A stretch of DNA of 64,000 nt. Source: Liriodendron chinense (lineage: Eukaryota > Streptophyta > Magnoliopsida > Magnoliales > Magnoliaceae). Positions within the stretch are counted from its first letter, which is position 1, and every line of letters starts with the position of its first letter. Location of the stretch: positions 1 to 64,000 of the forward strand of contig PVNU02000950.1 of assembly GCA_003013855.2 (NCBI GenBank). The letters are read 5' to 3'. The notes below the pieces were generated by a model that ran no database searches, was not told the DNA's origin, and was given only the letters and a program-made list of their open reading frames with translations. The translations under genes were made by a program, and so were the position numbers. This document shows positions 11,443-54,240 of this stretch, piece after piece.

Positions 11443-13415
11443 TGTTAGTGCACCTTTTTGTGGCATACTAGTACACCTTGTTTGTCAATCACTTAGGTCA
11501 GTGAGTCTAGTGTCGGTTGAACATAATGAAGATGAAGACCAAAGACTTAAGTGGCCCTGCTGCATTAAGGAAGAAGATACGGGTAAAAGTGATGCCTTGG
11601 TGTGCCTTAACCTTGACCAAAACCTAACCCTTAACCTCTTTGATGACCTTGACCATATTAGAAAACATTTAGCCATCATAGATTGGCCCTAGGTATCCCA
11701 AAAGATCACCCAAACCTTGGCCATATAGTTGGGGTTGTGAAATAGTGGATCAGCTAACCAAATGAGCTGAACCCAGGCCTGTCCGACCGGTTACGACCGG
11801 TCGGCTGGACTGGACCGACCGGTCAAGACTGGTCAAACAGGCCTAGTCCAAAGACAGTAAGTCGCCATAATGTACAGGCCCTTGGGCCGATTGGTTGTGA
11901 TCGGTCGGCTGGTCTGGTCCGACCGGTCTACTGGCTGGACAGACACCCTTCTACACAGTAAGTTCACTGTCTTCACTGGCCGTTGGCCGACCGGTCGGGA
12001 CCGGTCGGAACAGGTCAGAACTAGCCGTTATTTGCCCGTTTTCTGTCCGTTTGGACCACTTTTATAAAGGGGCTTGGCTCATTTTGGAGAGCAAGGAAAG
12101 GGATTTTGAGAGGAGTGAAGCCACCATTGTTGGAGACCATTTGAGGCTCATTCTCAACCTATGCGAGGCATCTTCCTTGTGCTTTAACACAAGATTGGAG
12201 CATTCCAAGCTCATGAAGAAGATGACCTTTATCCCCACTTCATCTCTAGAGTTTGAATCTTCCTTGATAGGCATATCCTTATCTAAATCTCTAAGATGAG
12301 ATCGTTGTAGGTGAGCAACTCTAGGCAACCCATTCCTATTAGTTGTAGAGTTCTCACCCTACCCTCCTATTACCTTGGGCATCTCAAAGGCATCACAAGC
12401 AAGGTGATTGATCTAGTGTAGCTGAGGCATCGGTGACGCAACGGCAACACGATCGGAAGAGCAAGGGAAGCTGATTGAAGCAGGGGAGAGTGGAGATCAA
12501 GCAACTCGAACCGGCACTGAACAAGGGGCTCATCCAACAAGTAAGGTTATCTTTATTGAGAGTCCATGTGTAGAGTTTGTTTGTCAAACTCGAACAAGGG
12601 ATGTTGGCCATTCCTTAGCCTGTTTGTGGGCCTAAAGACTAGGGGTTATTTGGCACTCATTGGCCCGTTTGCTGGGCCTAAACAAAATCTCCAAGGGTGA
12701 GCCTTCGACACGAGAGTGAATGTGCGTCGGGTTGAGAGTTAACCTATGTCCAAGACTCCGTTCGGGTTGAAAGTTAGCCCTTTGTCCAAAACTCCGGTTA
12801 TGGTTGAGAGGTGAACCGGTAAAACCTCTGTGTAAAGGTTGAGAGGTGAACCTCATTTAAAACCTCCAATAGTGAATGCCGGTGTGCTCAAAGAAGTTAA
12901 GTACTTGAACCATGAGTGAAGTAGACCTAAAGTCGAGGTATTATACATGCTTCTGTTTGTGATTAAATTCAGCACATTGTTATCTTAGCATTGAATGTTT
13001 AATTGTTAATTTGTATGCTTGATAGGAATGTATGCTAGACACTAGATAGGCACATCCAAACACAAGATGTACTTTCATTAGTAGTGTAGATTTGAGCTGA
13101 TTGATCCATTCTCATAAGTCTACATAGGTTGCATAGATTAGGAGCTTGATTAGTTACATCATTTGATTATCTATGCATGCTTAAGACTAGGTTGTTTATT
13201 GCTTAAACTATATGCTAGTCTTGTGATTTGACCCACTTAACCTTGGAAGCCGAAGTGTTCTTACTTACTAAGTTTAATTTGTTAAATTGTGTAAGTAGGC
13301 GAAAAGAATTTTAAAAGGTCCTAATCACCCCCCACAAGACTTAGCCATAATTCTAGTTGCTCTTTAAGCTTCCGCACATACGAAGGTGTTGTGTTAGACC
13401 ACTGACGTAATTTCA
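11443..13415 (+). mobile_element. 5' LTR of the gag-only copia element
   Basis: TGTTAG..TTTCA ends. TTTATAAA lies at 12,061-12,068. An upstream cluster of ACCGGT palindromes lies at about 11,780-12,010. It is closer by eye to copy A than to the 3' LTR, as expected if the duplication came after insertion. Confidence 0.88.
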
Positions 13416-13417
13416 AT

Positions 13418-13429
13418 TAGTATCAGAGC
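13418..13429 (+). other. Copia primer binding site, mutated
   Basis: TAGTATCAGAGC; one G-to-A change from the tRNA-complementary TGGTATCAGAGC. Confidence 0.7.
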
Positions 13430-13446
13430 GGGTTGCTCTTCAAGGA

Positions 13447-15278
13447 TGTTGGAACTAGAAAACAGACGCAAGGCACATTTTCCTGAAATGTGCGAGTTTT
13501 GTTGCCTTGGGGTTCTGAGTAATGAAAAACATTCATAGACAATCACAAGCATTCACAAAAGGTGCACAAGAAGAGATATCGCAAGGCGAATTTTATTCCA
13601 GAGGTTCTGAGATCTTGTACATTCCAGGCCGTGGTCTGGCACGAGCCCTTAATTACATCGAATGATCGATGACCCTTGATTAGAAGGCAAAAGACTAGTC
13701 AGCATGGACTATGGTCTTAGAGTTTTGTGGCCATGAGACCTGTGTTTGTTTTGCTGTATTCTGAACCACCTTTGTATTAGTCGGATGTCTATGTCCCATA
13801 TTTTAGCAGGAGACCCGGGTTGAAACTGTCAGGGTTTATTACTGAGATAGACGACTCTGGGCCCGCGCCTGTCAATGTAGGGACAGGTGACCTCGGGAAG
13901 TCCATTCTACAGTTGTGTGTACCTGCGCAGTCAAACCGGCGGATACCGTCCAGATGGGTAGGGCATCAACTGTTGTGTTGTGGCAGTTAAGCAATTGGTT
14001 TGTAGAGAGTCGAAACACTTTAGCATGGTTTATTGTGGTAACCATGGCCCTGCTAGTCTATCTTTTAACATAATCAGATCATGCATTTATAGTGAGCGTA
14101 AATATCAGCACATTTGCATAGCTTTGAATGTTGGCGACTCCTTTCCGGGAAGTTACTCCGTTCATCGCGTCGAGTCGGGTTAAGTCTCGAAGACGCTCGA
14201 TTCTGCTCATCTAGAGTTCTTGAAACGCTCGTTTGACCGTTCCGTTGCGTCCGGAATGCTCGAAATACCCAAGACAGGCTCCGACGGACCTTGAAAATAC
14301 TCAAAATTGAGCCCGGTGCACCTATTAACACGTTCTGCACTTGGCTGGTTTCTGGGTGCGTGAGACTTGATTTACGGGTGCGTGGGGCTCCACGCACCTG
14401 TCAATTCAACGTCGATTTCAACACGAATTTAGGAGTGCGTTGGTATATATTCAGGGTGCGTGAGTCCATTTTACCAAATTTGTCTTGTGCTGAATATACG
14501 GACGCGTGGGACCGATTTGACTGATGCGTGGGGTACTTTTGGATGCGTGAAGTCCTTTTACAAGTGCGTTATTAAATATATAAAGTTCAGACCTTAGCAA
14601 CGTTTCTGCGCTCGGAAATAGGATTCCGATGAACGGAAAGGTGTTCTGGCGAGGATTTTTTTGTTTCCGGCAGCGGCAGCTCTCTCTCTCTCTCTTTCTT
14701 TTGGCGTCCGTAAATGAGCGGGACGAGGGATATTTATAGGTGAAGTCGGCCAATAGGAAGCTGCCGCGTGTTACGCACTTGTTGAACGCTACCAACGCAC
14801 CTGTTTACTTGTTTGTAAATGTCCGAAAATCATACGGGTGCGTGGGATTTAATTGCCGGGTGCGTGAGGCTCCACGCACCTGGAACCCTATCTCTTAACC
14901 GTCCACGGGTTGTGGGGGTGCGTTAATTAGTTTTCAAGGTGCGTTGGGTGTGTGGGGTGCTCGGATTTTCAGGGTGCGTTGGACACGTAAATGTGGGCTC
15001 CACCGATTGGGTTTTGATTTTCGGAGGGTTTGCGGGGCCCGTTTCGTTGCGTAATTACTTGCACTGTTCATCATAAATAGTAACGGAGTTGCGGGTTCAT
15101 TTCCGGGCGGTTTTGAACACGGTGATCGGCGGGGCCCACTAGGGAATTTGGCTAAGTCTAAGGAAGTCCGGTGTACTTCCGTTTTGTGTGCGCCGGAAGG
15201 CGTTCTTTGCGTGATCCCTTCAGAGGTATATGGTTATTTGGCTTATTTTAAGAGTGTCCACTATTTGGGACCCCAACA
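13447..15278. mobile_element. Solo LTR, 1,832 bp, target duplication AAGGA
   Basis: Starts TGTTGG and ends CCAACA, with AAGGA on both sides (13,442-13,446 and 15,279-15,283). There is no internal domain, so it is a recombined solo LTR. The empty site survives in copy A near 9,370. Orientation is uncertain: the minus strand has CCTATAAATA near 14,738, a promoter candidate. It is rich in GGTGCGTG motifs. Confidence 0.92.
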
Positions 15279-15323
15279 AAGGACTTAACCGCCTAGAGTG
15301 AGATCCAGTACCGGAGCACTAGC

Positions 15324-16344
15324 ATGATGTCTAACCGAGATGGGGGTACCACCAACCGTCCACCATTCTTTGACGGGTCCAACTACGCTTATTGGAAGGC
15401 TAGGATGAGAATTTTCTTACAATCTATAGACCGTCCGGTGTGGCTAAGCACACAACGTGGATATGCCTTGCCCATCGAACAAGTGAACGTTGATGAGAAA
15501 TACAATGTCATTCCCAAATATAATGAAAAATAGAATGACAGTGAGAGAGCTCAATACATGGCAAATGCCAAAGCTCTCAATGCAATTTGTTATGCGATTT
15601 TCTCGGATGAATTTCAGCACATTCTCACATGCGTAACTGCAAAAGAAGTGTGAGATATACTTGAGGTTACCCCACGAGGGAACTATCACAGTAAGACGTT
15701 CGAAACTTCAGCTCTCAACCACCAAACTTGAAAATATTAGGATGGAAGAGACTGAAACGTTCACGAAGTTTTATACTAAACTTTCTGATATTTGCAACTC
15801 CATGTTTGTCTTGGGTGATCGGGTTCCGAAAGGGCGTATATGTACAAAAATACTTAGGTCCCTCCCGGAAAGATTTAACACCAAGGTAGTAGCCTTAGAG
15901 GAGTGTAGAGACATAGATAACATGAAAGTAGAAGAACTCATAAGTTCCTTACAAACTCATGAACTACACTTTAAGGCCCCCTCTAGAAAGAAAAGCATTG
16001 CTTTAAAGTCATCTAAAAAACGTAAGAAAATTAAGAGTGAGTCGGAGGAAGATAGTGATGATGAGGATAATGAAGAAGAAAAGTTAAACAAAAAATTCAA
16101 AAGATTTTTCAAATTTGATAGAGGGAGTAGCCGTGACAAGAAGGACAAGAAAGGTGAAAAACATAAAGGAAAATCATCCAAACCTTCATCCGTCCGTTGT
16201 TATGGTTGCGGTTATCGTGGCCATATTGCCCCGAAATGTCCGAATGGACCTAAACCGAAAGGTAAAAAGGCAATGGCTGCCACTTGGGATGATACAAAGG
16301 AGTTCGAATCCAAATCCGGTGACTTCACTAGTGATGGGAGCTAA
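15324..16344 (+). pseudogene. Copia gag relic (DUF4219/UBN2-type with CCHC zinc knuckle)
   Basis: The N-terminus reads PPFFDGSNYAYWKARMRIF, the copia gag signature. UBN2-like helices follow, then a lysine/glutamate-rich stretch and a zinc knuckle, CYGCGYRGHIAPKC (CX2CX4HX4C), at 16,198-16,239. It is broken by two stops where tryptophan is expected (TAG at 15,531 and TGA at 15,651, both G-to-A) and by an extra C in the run at 15,670-15,673 that shifts frame. Capsid-like protein is its normal role. It is not functional here. Confidence 0.92.
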
Positions 16345-17230
16345 AATATTGATCTAGCTCTCATGGCTTTCAACTACCCATCTTCCCCCTAATCTACGAG
16401 AGAATCCCGACCGCTATCCCTTCTAGGAGAAGAAAGAGTTCCTAACCCCTCACCCATGCTACATTTTATGAAGGTATTGTGGAAATTAGTTACCCTTAGG
16501 CCTTTCAAACTTAAATAGTTAGTAAGGGTAGCTAAAAAGTGATTTAATAAGAAAATCTGAGGATTTCAGCCTCATTTCTGTGTGTATGGGTAATCAGATG
16601 ATTCAAGCCTCATTAGCCCCAATTTTAATAATTTAGCCTTGCTTTTAATTGATATATTTGCTTGCTAGATTATCACTATGCTTAGATTAGCTAATCTTGC
16701 TAAATTATATGCTTCATTGTATGCTAATCTTTACTTAGTATTAGTTTTGATATACCATTAGGGGAGGTTGGTTGGTTGAACTATATGCCCCTGTGCTTTT
16801 ATTGCAAATATATATCTTTGACCAATTATGCATGATTAACTATGCTTAGATAGTTACATTTTCTTGTTAATCATGTTCTTTAGCATGCTCCATGTTTTAA
16901 AGTTCATGCACCCTATACTCTCCTTGTTAACATGTGCTTATAGTTATAACTGCGACATACTATCTACTATTACCTTAACCTTAATGGATATATCATTAAG
17001 GGGGAGAGAATAGTTTGTCAATTGCTGACAAAAAGGGGGAGAAAGATCAAGTCCCACCAAAACTAGTTTGCTATATTTTGTGATGCAATGATTGACAGGT
17101 TATGGGAGAGCAAACTGAAGAGGAGCTGCTTAGTTAGGCATGTCAAGAGTCGTGTATTTAATTCATTATCAATGTAATATCTTGTACAAGTATCTTGTTT
17201 TTGGTAGGTTAGGTTTTTGTAAGTAATTGA
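16345..17230 (+). other. Noncoding 3' interior of the copia element
   Basis: AT-rich. It contains ATTAAGGGGGAGAGAATAG near 16,998 and AAAAAGGGGGAGAAAG near 17,030, phrases common in the 3' interior of plant copia elements. No reverse transcriptase, integrase or RNase H reading was found. Confidence 0.6.
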
Positions 17231-17243
17231 CAAAGGGAAAAAT
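17231..17243 (+). other. Polypurine tract of the copia element
   Basis: CAAAGGGAAAAAT immediately before the 3' LTR, placed where plus-strand priming occurs. Confidence 0.6.
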
Positions 17244-19094
17244 TGTTAGTGCACTTTTTTTATGGCATACTAGTGCACCTTATTTGTCAATCACTTAGGT
17301 CAGTGAGTTTAGTGTTGGTTGAGCATAATGAAGACGAAGACCGAAGACTCAAGTGGCCCTGCTGCATCAAGGAAGAAGATATAGGTAAAAGTGATGCCTT
17401 GGTGTGCCTTAACCTTGACCAAAACCTAACTTTTAACCTCTTTGATGACCTTGACCATATTAGGAAACCTTTAGTCATCATAGATTGGCCCTAGGTGTCC
17501 CAAAAGATCACTCAAACCTTGGCCATATAGTTGGGGTTGTGAAATAGTGGGTCAGCTAACCAAATGGGCTGAACCCAGGCCTGTCCGACCGGTCAAGACC
17601 GGTCGGCTGGACTGGACTGACTGGTCAAGACCGGTTGGACAGGCCCAGTCCAGAGACAGTAAGTCGCTATAATGTGCAGGCCCTTGGGCCGACCGGTCGG
17701 CTGGTCTGGTCCGACCGGTCACGACCGGTTGGACAGACCCCCCTCTAGACAGTAAGTTTACTGTCTTCACTCGCCGTTGGCCGACCGGTCGGAATTAGCC
17801 GTTATTTGCCCATTTTCTGTCCGTTTGGACCACTTTTATAAAGGGACTTAGCTCATTTTGAGGGGCAAGGAGAGGGATTTTGAGAGGAGTGAAGCCACCG
17901 TTGTTGGAGATCATTTGAGGCTCATTCCCAACCTATACAAGGCATCTTCCTTATACTTTAACACAAGATTAGAGCATTCCAAGCTCATGAAGAAGATGAC
18001 CTTCATCCCCTCTTGATCTTTAGAGTTTGGATCTTCCTTGATAGGCATATCCTTATCCAAATCTCCAGGATGAGATCGTTGTAGGTGAGCAACTCTAGGC
18101 AACCTATTCCTATTAATTGTAGAGTTCTCAACCCTATCCTCCTATCACCTTGGGCATCTCAAAGGCATCACAAACAAGGTGATTGATCAAGTGTAGCTGA
18201 GGCATCGACGACGCAATGGCAACACGATCGAGGGAGCAAGGGAAGCTAATTATAGCACGGGAGAACTGAGATAAGCAACCCGATAAGTAAGGTTGTCTTT
18301 ATTGAGAGTCTATCCACTAAATTCCCTGTGGGAGTTGAGTGTAGAGTTTGTTTATCAAACTTGAACTAGGGATGTTGGCCGTTCCTTGGTCTGTTTGTCG
18401 GCCTAAAGACTAGGGGTTGTTTAGCACTCTTTGGCCCGTTTGCCGGGCCTAAACAAAGTCTCCAAGGGGGAGCCTCCGACACAGGAGTGAACATGCGTCG
18501 GGTTGAGAGTTAGCCTACGTCCAAAACTCTATTCAGGTTGAGAGTTAGCCTTTGTCAAAAATTCAGTTATGGTTGAGAGGTGAACCAATAAAACCTCTGT
18601 GTAAAGGTTGAGAGGTGAACCTCATTTAAAACCTCTGATAGTGAATGCCGGTGTGCTCAAAGGAGTTGAGTACTTGAACGGGAGTGAAGTAGACCCAAAG
18701 TCAAACCACTATACATGCTTGTGTTTGTGATTGAATTGAGCACATTGTTATCTTAGTATTGAATATTTAATTGTTAATTATTTATACTTGATAAGAATGT
18801 ATGCTAGACACTAGATAGGCACATCCACACACAAGATGTACTTTCACTAGTAGTGTAGACTCAACTGATTGATCCATTTTCATAAGTTTACATAAGTTGC
18901 ATAGATTAGGAGCTTGATTAGTTATATCATTTGATTATCTATGCATGCTTAAGATTAGGTTGTTTATTGCTTAAACCATATACTAGTCATGTGATTGGAC
19001 CCACTTAAGCTTGGAAGCCGAAGTGTTCTTGCTTACTAAGTTTAATTTGTTAAATTGTTTAAATAGGCGAAAAGAATTTCAAAAGGTTCTAATC

Positions 19095-19134
<40 letters not shown>

Positions 19135-19216
19135 ATAGGACTTAGCCATAATTCTAGTTGCTCTTTAAGCTTCCGCACATACTAAGGTGTCATGTTAGAC
19201 CACCGACGTAATTTCA
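17244..19216 (+). mobile_element. 3' LTR of the gag-only copia element
   Basis: Same TGTTAG..TTTCA ends and TATA motif (17,835-17,842) as the 5' copies, but visibly more diverged. It contains the 37-base poly-C run at 19,096-19,132, where the other LTRs have only six to seven C. Confidence 0.88.
19096..19132. repeat. Poly-C run, 37 bases
   Basis: Uninterrupted C in the 3' LTR. It may be biological slippage or an assembly artefact. Confidence 0.85.
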
Positions 19217-19260
19217 GTTGTGTGGCAATTGAGACCATCTAAATCGCTAACTTGATTGTT

Positions 19261-19762
19261 AGGCGCAGATTTCCTGCGAAAGCCTTGTGCAGGAAGTTCC
19301 TGCGCTAGGAACCGAGGTGGGGCCACAATGATGTTTTTTGATGAATCCACCCCATCCATCCGTTTTGGGAGCTTATTTTAGGACATGAGAACAGAAATGA
19401 ACTGAATCCAAGACTCAAGTGGGCCGAAAACGTGAGGATTAAACGTCCACAGTTGAAATATTTGTGGAGCCACAGGAGTTTCCAATCAGGATAATATTTG
19501 TGTTTCCCGTTCATCCCAGTAGTAGTGACATTATGAACGGTATAAATGTCATATAAACATCACTGTGGACCCAGGGAGGTTTCAACGGTAGTAATTTACC
19601 TACCCACCTTTTCCTTTAGTGAGGCCTACTTGAGTCTTGGATCCGGTTCATTTTTGTTCTCAGGTCCTAAAATGAGCTCCCAAAACAGATGAACTGGGTG
19701 GATTCATAAAAAAACATCACTGTGGGCCCCACCTTGGTTCCCAGCGAAGGAAATCCACGCCC
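19261..19762. mobile_element. Mutator-like MITE, GCGGATTT family
   Basis: Starts AGGCGCAGATTTCC and ends GGAAATCCACGCCC. Flanks TTGATTGTT and TCGATTGTT match at 8 of 9. It shares TTCCTGCGC(C/T)AGGAA with the element at 1,755-2,208. Confidence 0.75.
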
Positions 19763-19787
19763 TCGATTGTTGATGGTAGGCTACCTA

Positions 19788-20115
19788 GGTTTCAACCAAC
19801 GACATGCCATAGTTGTACAGCATCCGAACCGTCCACATTGCTGATTCAACTGCGGACGGTGGACCACCTTGGTTTCAACCGTACACGTGCAAAGTTGTAC
19901 GTCAATCCAGACCATCCACATCGCAGACTCATCTGTGGATGGCGGACCACTTGGTTTGAACCATACACATGGCATAGTTGTTTGGAAATCCAGACTGACC
20001 AAATCCCTGAATCACCGAGGATGGTGGGGTACTTGGTTCTAACCATACACATGGAATAGTCATGCTCAAATCCAGACCGTCCAAATTGTTGACTCCACCT
20101 CTTGAATAATCCAAT
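19788..20115. repeat. Minisatellite, about 83-bp unit, four copies
   Basis: Units start at 19,788, 19,871, 19,953 and 20,035, each beginning GGTT(T/C)(C/G/T)AACC and containing CCAGACCGTCCA-type phrases. Confidence 0.8.
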
Positions 20116-20860
20116 TCCTCTGTTGATTTATTTCCTGCATCTGTTTACTGCAACTTTTACAACATCAACCACTGAGCCATGAGCAGGGACCGAGTCCAAT
20201 CGCTTGCATGATCTAGACTCTGTTTGAGTAAACCCACTTGGACCACCGGATAAAACCACAACAATCAAATGGATCCAGCCATCTGATCAATAGCCAACAA
20301 AATGGACCATCAAGATTGCTCATGGAAAAACATATCCAATATGAGGCTCAGAATAACTACTTTGCTCAGATGATCCCAGGATCCTGCCAGGACATGGAAA
20401 ATGGATGATGTAAAAATCCTCCTATCTAAACATCTTCCCATTTTGGTTGCCCCTAACTATAGGGCTGCGATCATCCCATCATGGTTATTTTTGGGCCCAC
20501 CAGCATTCTACATAAAAATCCTCCTATCCAACAGTAGCCTTTGTTGATCATAAGTGGGCCCACTTGACCCCATAAACAAAGCTTCGCCGTTAATAAGAAC
20601 CAACATGGATTTCAAACTAGTTTAATTAAGCATTACCAGCATCCCATCTTTACTAAGTTTAATTAAGCATTACCAGCATCCCATCTTCAACACATAAGTA
20701 TACAACTCCATGAAATATTAAAGTGCAAAACCTCTATTTTAATTATACATTAGTAAAAAAAAGAAAGGAAAAAGTTATTCTTACGTACCCAATCTGCGGT
20801 GCAGTACACACTGCATTATGTATATATTTATATGCGACGAGGAGCAGCCAGCATCATGCT
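20116..20860 (-). other. 3' UTR / downstream region of the aminopeptidase gene
   Basis: Noncoding. A 37-bp direct repeat pair lies at 20,621-20,694. The first AATAAA on the minus strand that I saw is at 20,127-20,132, too distant to be asserted as the real poly(A) signal. The 3' end is not fixed. Confidence 0.35.
20621..20694. repeat. Two-copy 37-bp tandem repeat
   Basis: TTTAATTAAGCATTACC starts at 20,621 and again at 20,658. Confidence 0.8.
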
Positions 20861-51966
<31,106 letters not shown>

Positions 51967-52964
51967 CTTTAACTCTTCAACTGGAGCTGGTAGGATGCGT
52001 GTCACAACTGAGCAAATAGACCTCCTGATGATTTGTTTAATCCCCTGAAATGAACTTGAGATATTTATACGGTCAACATAATTTTCATTATCACAAACAA
52101 ATCGTAATTATCCATGAGATACGTCAGATGAAGAAAAGCATGAATTTTAAATATTTCAAGGATGCAGAGCACAAATCTGTTAGGAGTGTAAGAAAAGGGG
52201 AAAACAAGAAGTAGCAAAAGGCACAGATTTTTCGAGAAATATACACCTGTCAAAGAATTTATGCAGCAAAAAGGAAACATTGATGCCATAATGTTCTTGG
52301 AGATGAAACAACATGAAAAGTATGGTATTAATGATAAGGCTTCAAATATCAACTCAGGAGTGGTTTCTTTGAAGGAGAACATCTTGCTAAGCATTGTGCT
52401 ACAGATCTAGATATGCTTACAGTATTTCGGGCCCATTTGGATTCTCCTCACGCGTAGAGAATAACTTTCATTAAGGACATTTTAGTCTTTCACTTTTATT
52501 AGCAATTTAGAATGTGCCCGCTTGTCTCTTATGTATTTATTGGGTTTTTTCCATCTTGTATTATCAGTTATTAGAAAAGACATCTCTCTCTCTACTTCCA
52601 TTATTGTATCATAGCATCACAGTTCTATTTCTCGATCAAACAAATATCATCTACTGAATGTATATTTCCTTCTTTCCACATTACCTATTTTTCTCCTTCC
52701 CCTCAAACCCGAGTCTCCCCAACTTTTGGGGGCCCATTTGTAGTAGAAAAAGTTTACTCCTGGACTAGTTGTACAAAACTAACAAGTTATCCATGGTTCA
52801 TTGAGCAATTTCCGCATAGAACCCAAGAAAAGTGAGTAACAGCTTGTTCTCACTTTTGAGAACAGTGTGTTCTCGCTTTTGGACATTAGAAAGGACTTGA
52901 AAAAAGAAAAAACCTCTAGCTTGCTCATCCTCGTCATGGTACATGTCCAGCAACTCAGTTTTGG

Positions 52965-53465
52965 TACACTTGTGACACATGTGACAATGTGCCACAACTG
53001 CTAAAGTCCATCTTCAACAGCCATAAATGTGTCACATTTAACCTTTAAATGCCCTTGACGTGACATGTGTGCCACATGCCATTGTGAATTAGGGGAGTGT
53101 TCCACTTAGAGAGAAGCTCCCGCACAAGCAGGTGTGGATGGAGCAGAACCCAGAATGTTTGCTTGAGTAACGCAAACATTGTGAGAATCCAATGCCCCAA
53201 GAACCTAAAGGTTCCTCCGCAAGATTCGTCCACAAAGGGTGAGTCAGGTCCTAAGGCCGAAAGGCATAGTCGATGGACAACAAGTGAATATTCCTGCCGT
53301 AAAGCTCCTCACATGTGTCACCTTTTATCTTCAAGCACCCCATATGTCTTGTATGTGCCACCATACATTTTCAAGCCCTGCAAATGTGCCACATGTGCTG
53401 ACTACTGCCAAGGTGCCAAATGTGTTAACTACTACCAAGGTGCCAATGTGCACATGCACAAAACA
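52965..53465. repeat. CACATGTGCCAC-rich repeat flanking a plastid insert
   Basis: Phrases ATGTGTCACA, GTGTGCCACATGCC and AATGTGCCACATGTG occur on both sides of 53,089-53,297. Related to 28,180-28,330. Confidence 0.6.
53089..53297 (+). pseudogene. Nuclear plastid DNA insert: fragment of 23S rRNA
   Basis: The segment from AGGGGAGTGTTCCACTTAGA to GAATATTCCTG follows the plastid 23S rRNA as I know it: CTTGAGTAACGCAAACATT, GAGAATCCAATGCCCC, GGTTCCTCCGCAAG, CGTAGTCGATGGACAACA-type blocks in order. Differences are mostly C-to-T and G-to-A, as expected of methylated nuclear DNA. It has small deletions, for example one base near 53,190. It cannot make functional rRNA. Plant mitochondrial 26S fits less well. 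Confidence 0.85.
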
Positions 53466-54240
53466 TATTAACTAACCCTTCCTTATTTTAGTGTACTCAA
53501 CAAACATCAACAAAATAGTTAGTTTAATACAGCTGAGCCCAGATAGCTTGGTCCATTTCAGCATGACCTGGATAGCTTGTCTAGTTCTAAACTTTGCCTT
53601 AGCAAACAGGCCCTTCATTTCCCTGCACCCTTTCCTTTTTAAAATCTTATCTCCTTCTTCTTTCAATCCCTCACAACATAACCTTCTCATTGTCTATCTT
53701 TTTCTTGTTACTCAAACATAAAAGTCCCAAAATAGGTTGCCCCTCAAAACCCAAGAATCAATAACTGCAAAAAATTGTTTTTCTCACCAAAATATCCTTG
53801 GAAAAATAACATATTTTACCCATTTCAATTCTTGTTTTTACATGATTCCAAATCACAGCCTTTTTTTTTTTTTTTTTTAAAAGATCAAATCTTATGTTTC
53901 TCACCCTAAATCCAAAAGTTACAGAAAAATCCTTCCTTTGAGCTAAAAACAAACTCTATCATAACTCTTCATTGAGAAGAGCATTTGGACTGCTAATATC
54001 GCCAGTCCCCATTTTTTAAAAACCTTTGGATATTTTGGATTAGAAAACAGGGGTTCTGTTTATTCCTACCCCTTCTTCCTTTTTTTCTTTCTGGACCCCC
54101 AGCTTTCCTTCTCCCACATTCTCCAGGCTACTTCTATTCCAAAATCACCATTTGCTGCCGTACTCCAATTTGTTTCCATTAAATTGCCAATGATAACTTC
54201 ATTCTCTTGAAAGTTCATATCTTCCCATTTCATGTGATTA

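Larger units (their letters stand above)
9407..15314. repeat. Tandem duplication, copy B (interrupted by a solo LTR)
   Basis: Second copy of the unit. It starts mid-MITE and runs through the copia 5' LTR into the gag leader. The uninterrupted length is about 4.1 kb once the 1.83-kb solo LTR is discounted. The MITE ends at 9,664-9,730 carry a small extra repetition of TACTCCGCACGC. Confidence 0.88.
11443..19216 (+). mobile_element. Non-autonomous copia retrotransposon with gag only (TR-GAG-like)
   Basis: Two 1,973-bp LTRs (11,443-13,415 and 17,244-19,216) are flanked by the 5-bp duplication GTTGT (11,438-11,442 and 19,217-19,221). Inside are a primer site, a gag relic, a region with no pol, and a purine tract next to the 3' LTR. 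Once the solo LTR at 13,447-15,278 is removed, the interior is only about 2 kb, with no protease, integrase or reverse transcriptase reading in any frame. It would need a helper element to move. Confidence 0.88.

Noticed and set aside
11249..11692. 147-codon open frame, with relatives at 7,344-7,646 and 17,243-17,494
   Set aside because: It crosses the copia LTR boundary and is kept only because the LTRs are copies of one another; no known domain.
12051..12328. Open frames on both strands in the LTR, seen also at 7,978-8,255
   Set aside because: Conserved by LTR and segmental duplication; no protein signature.
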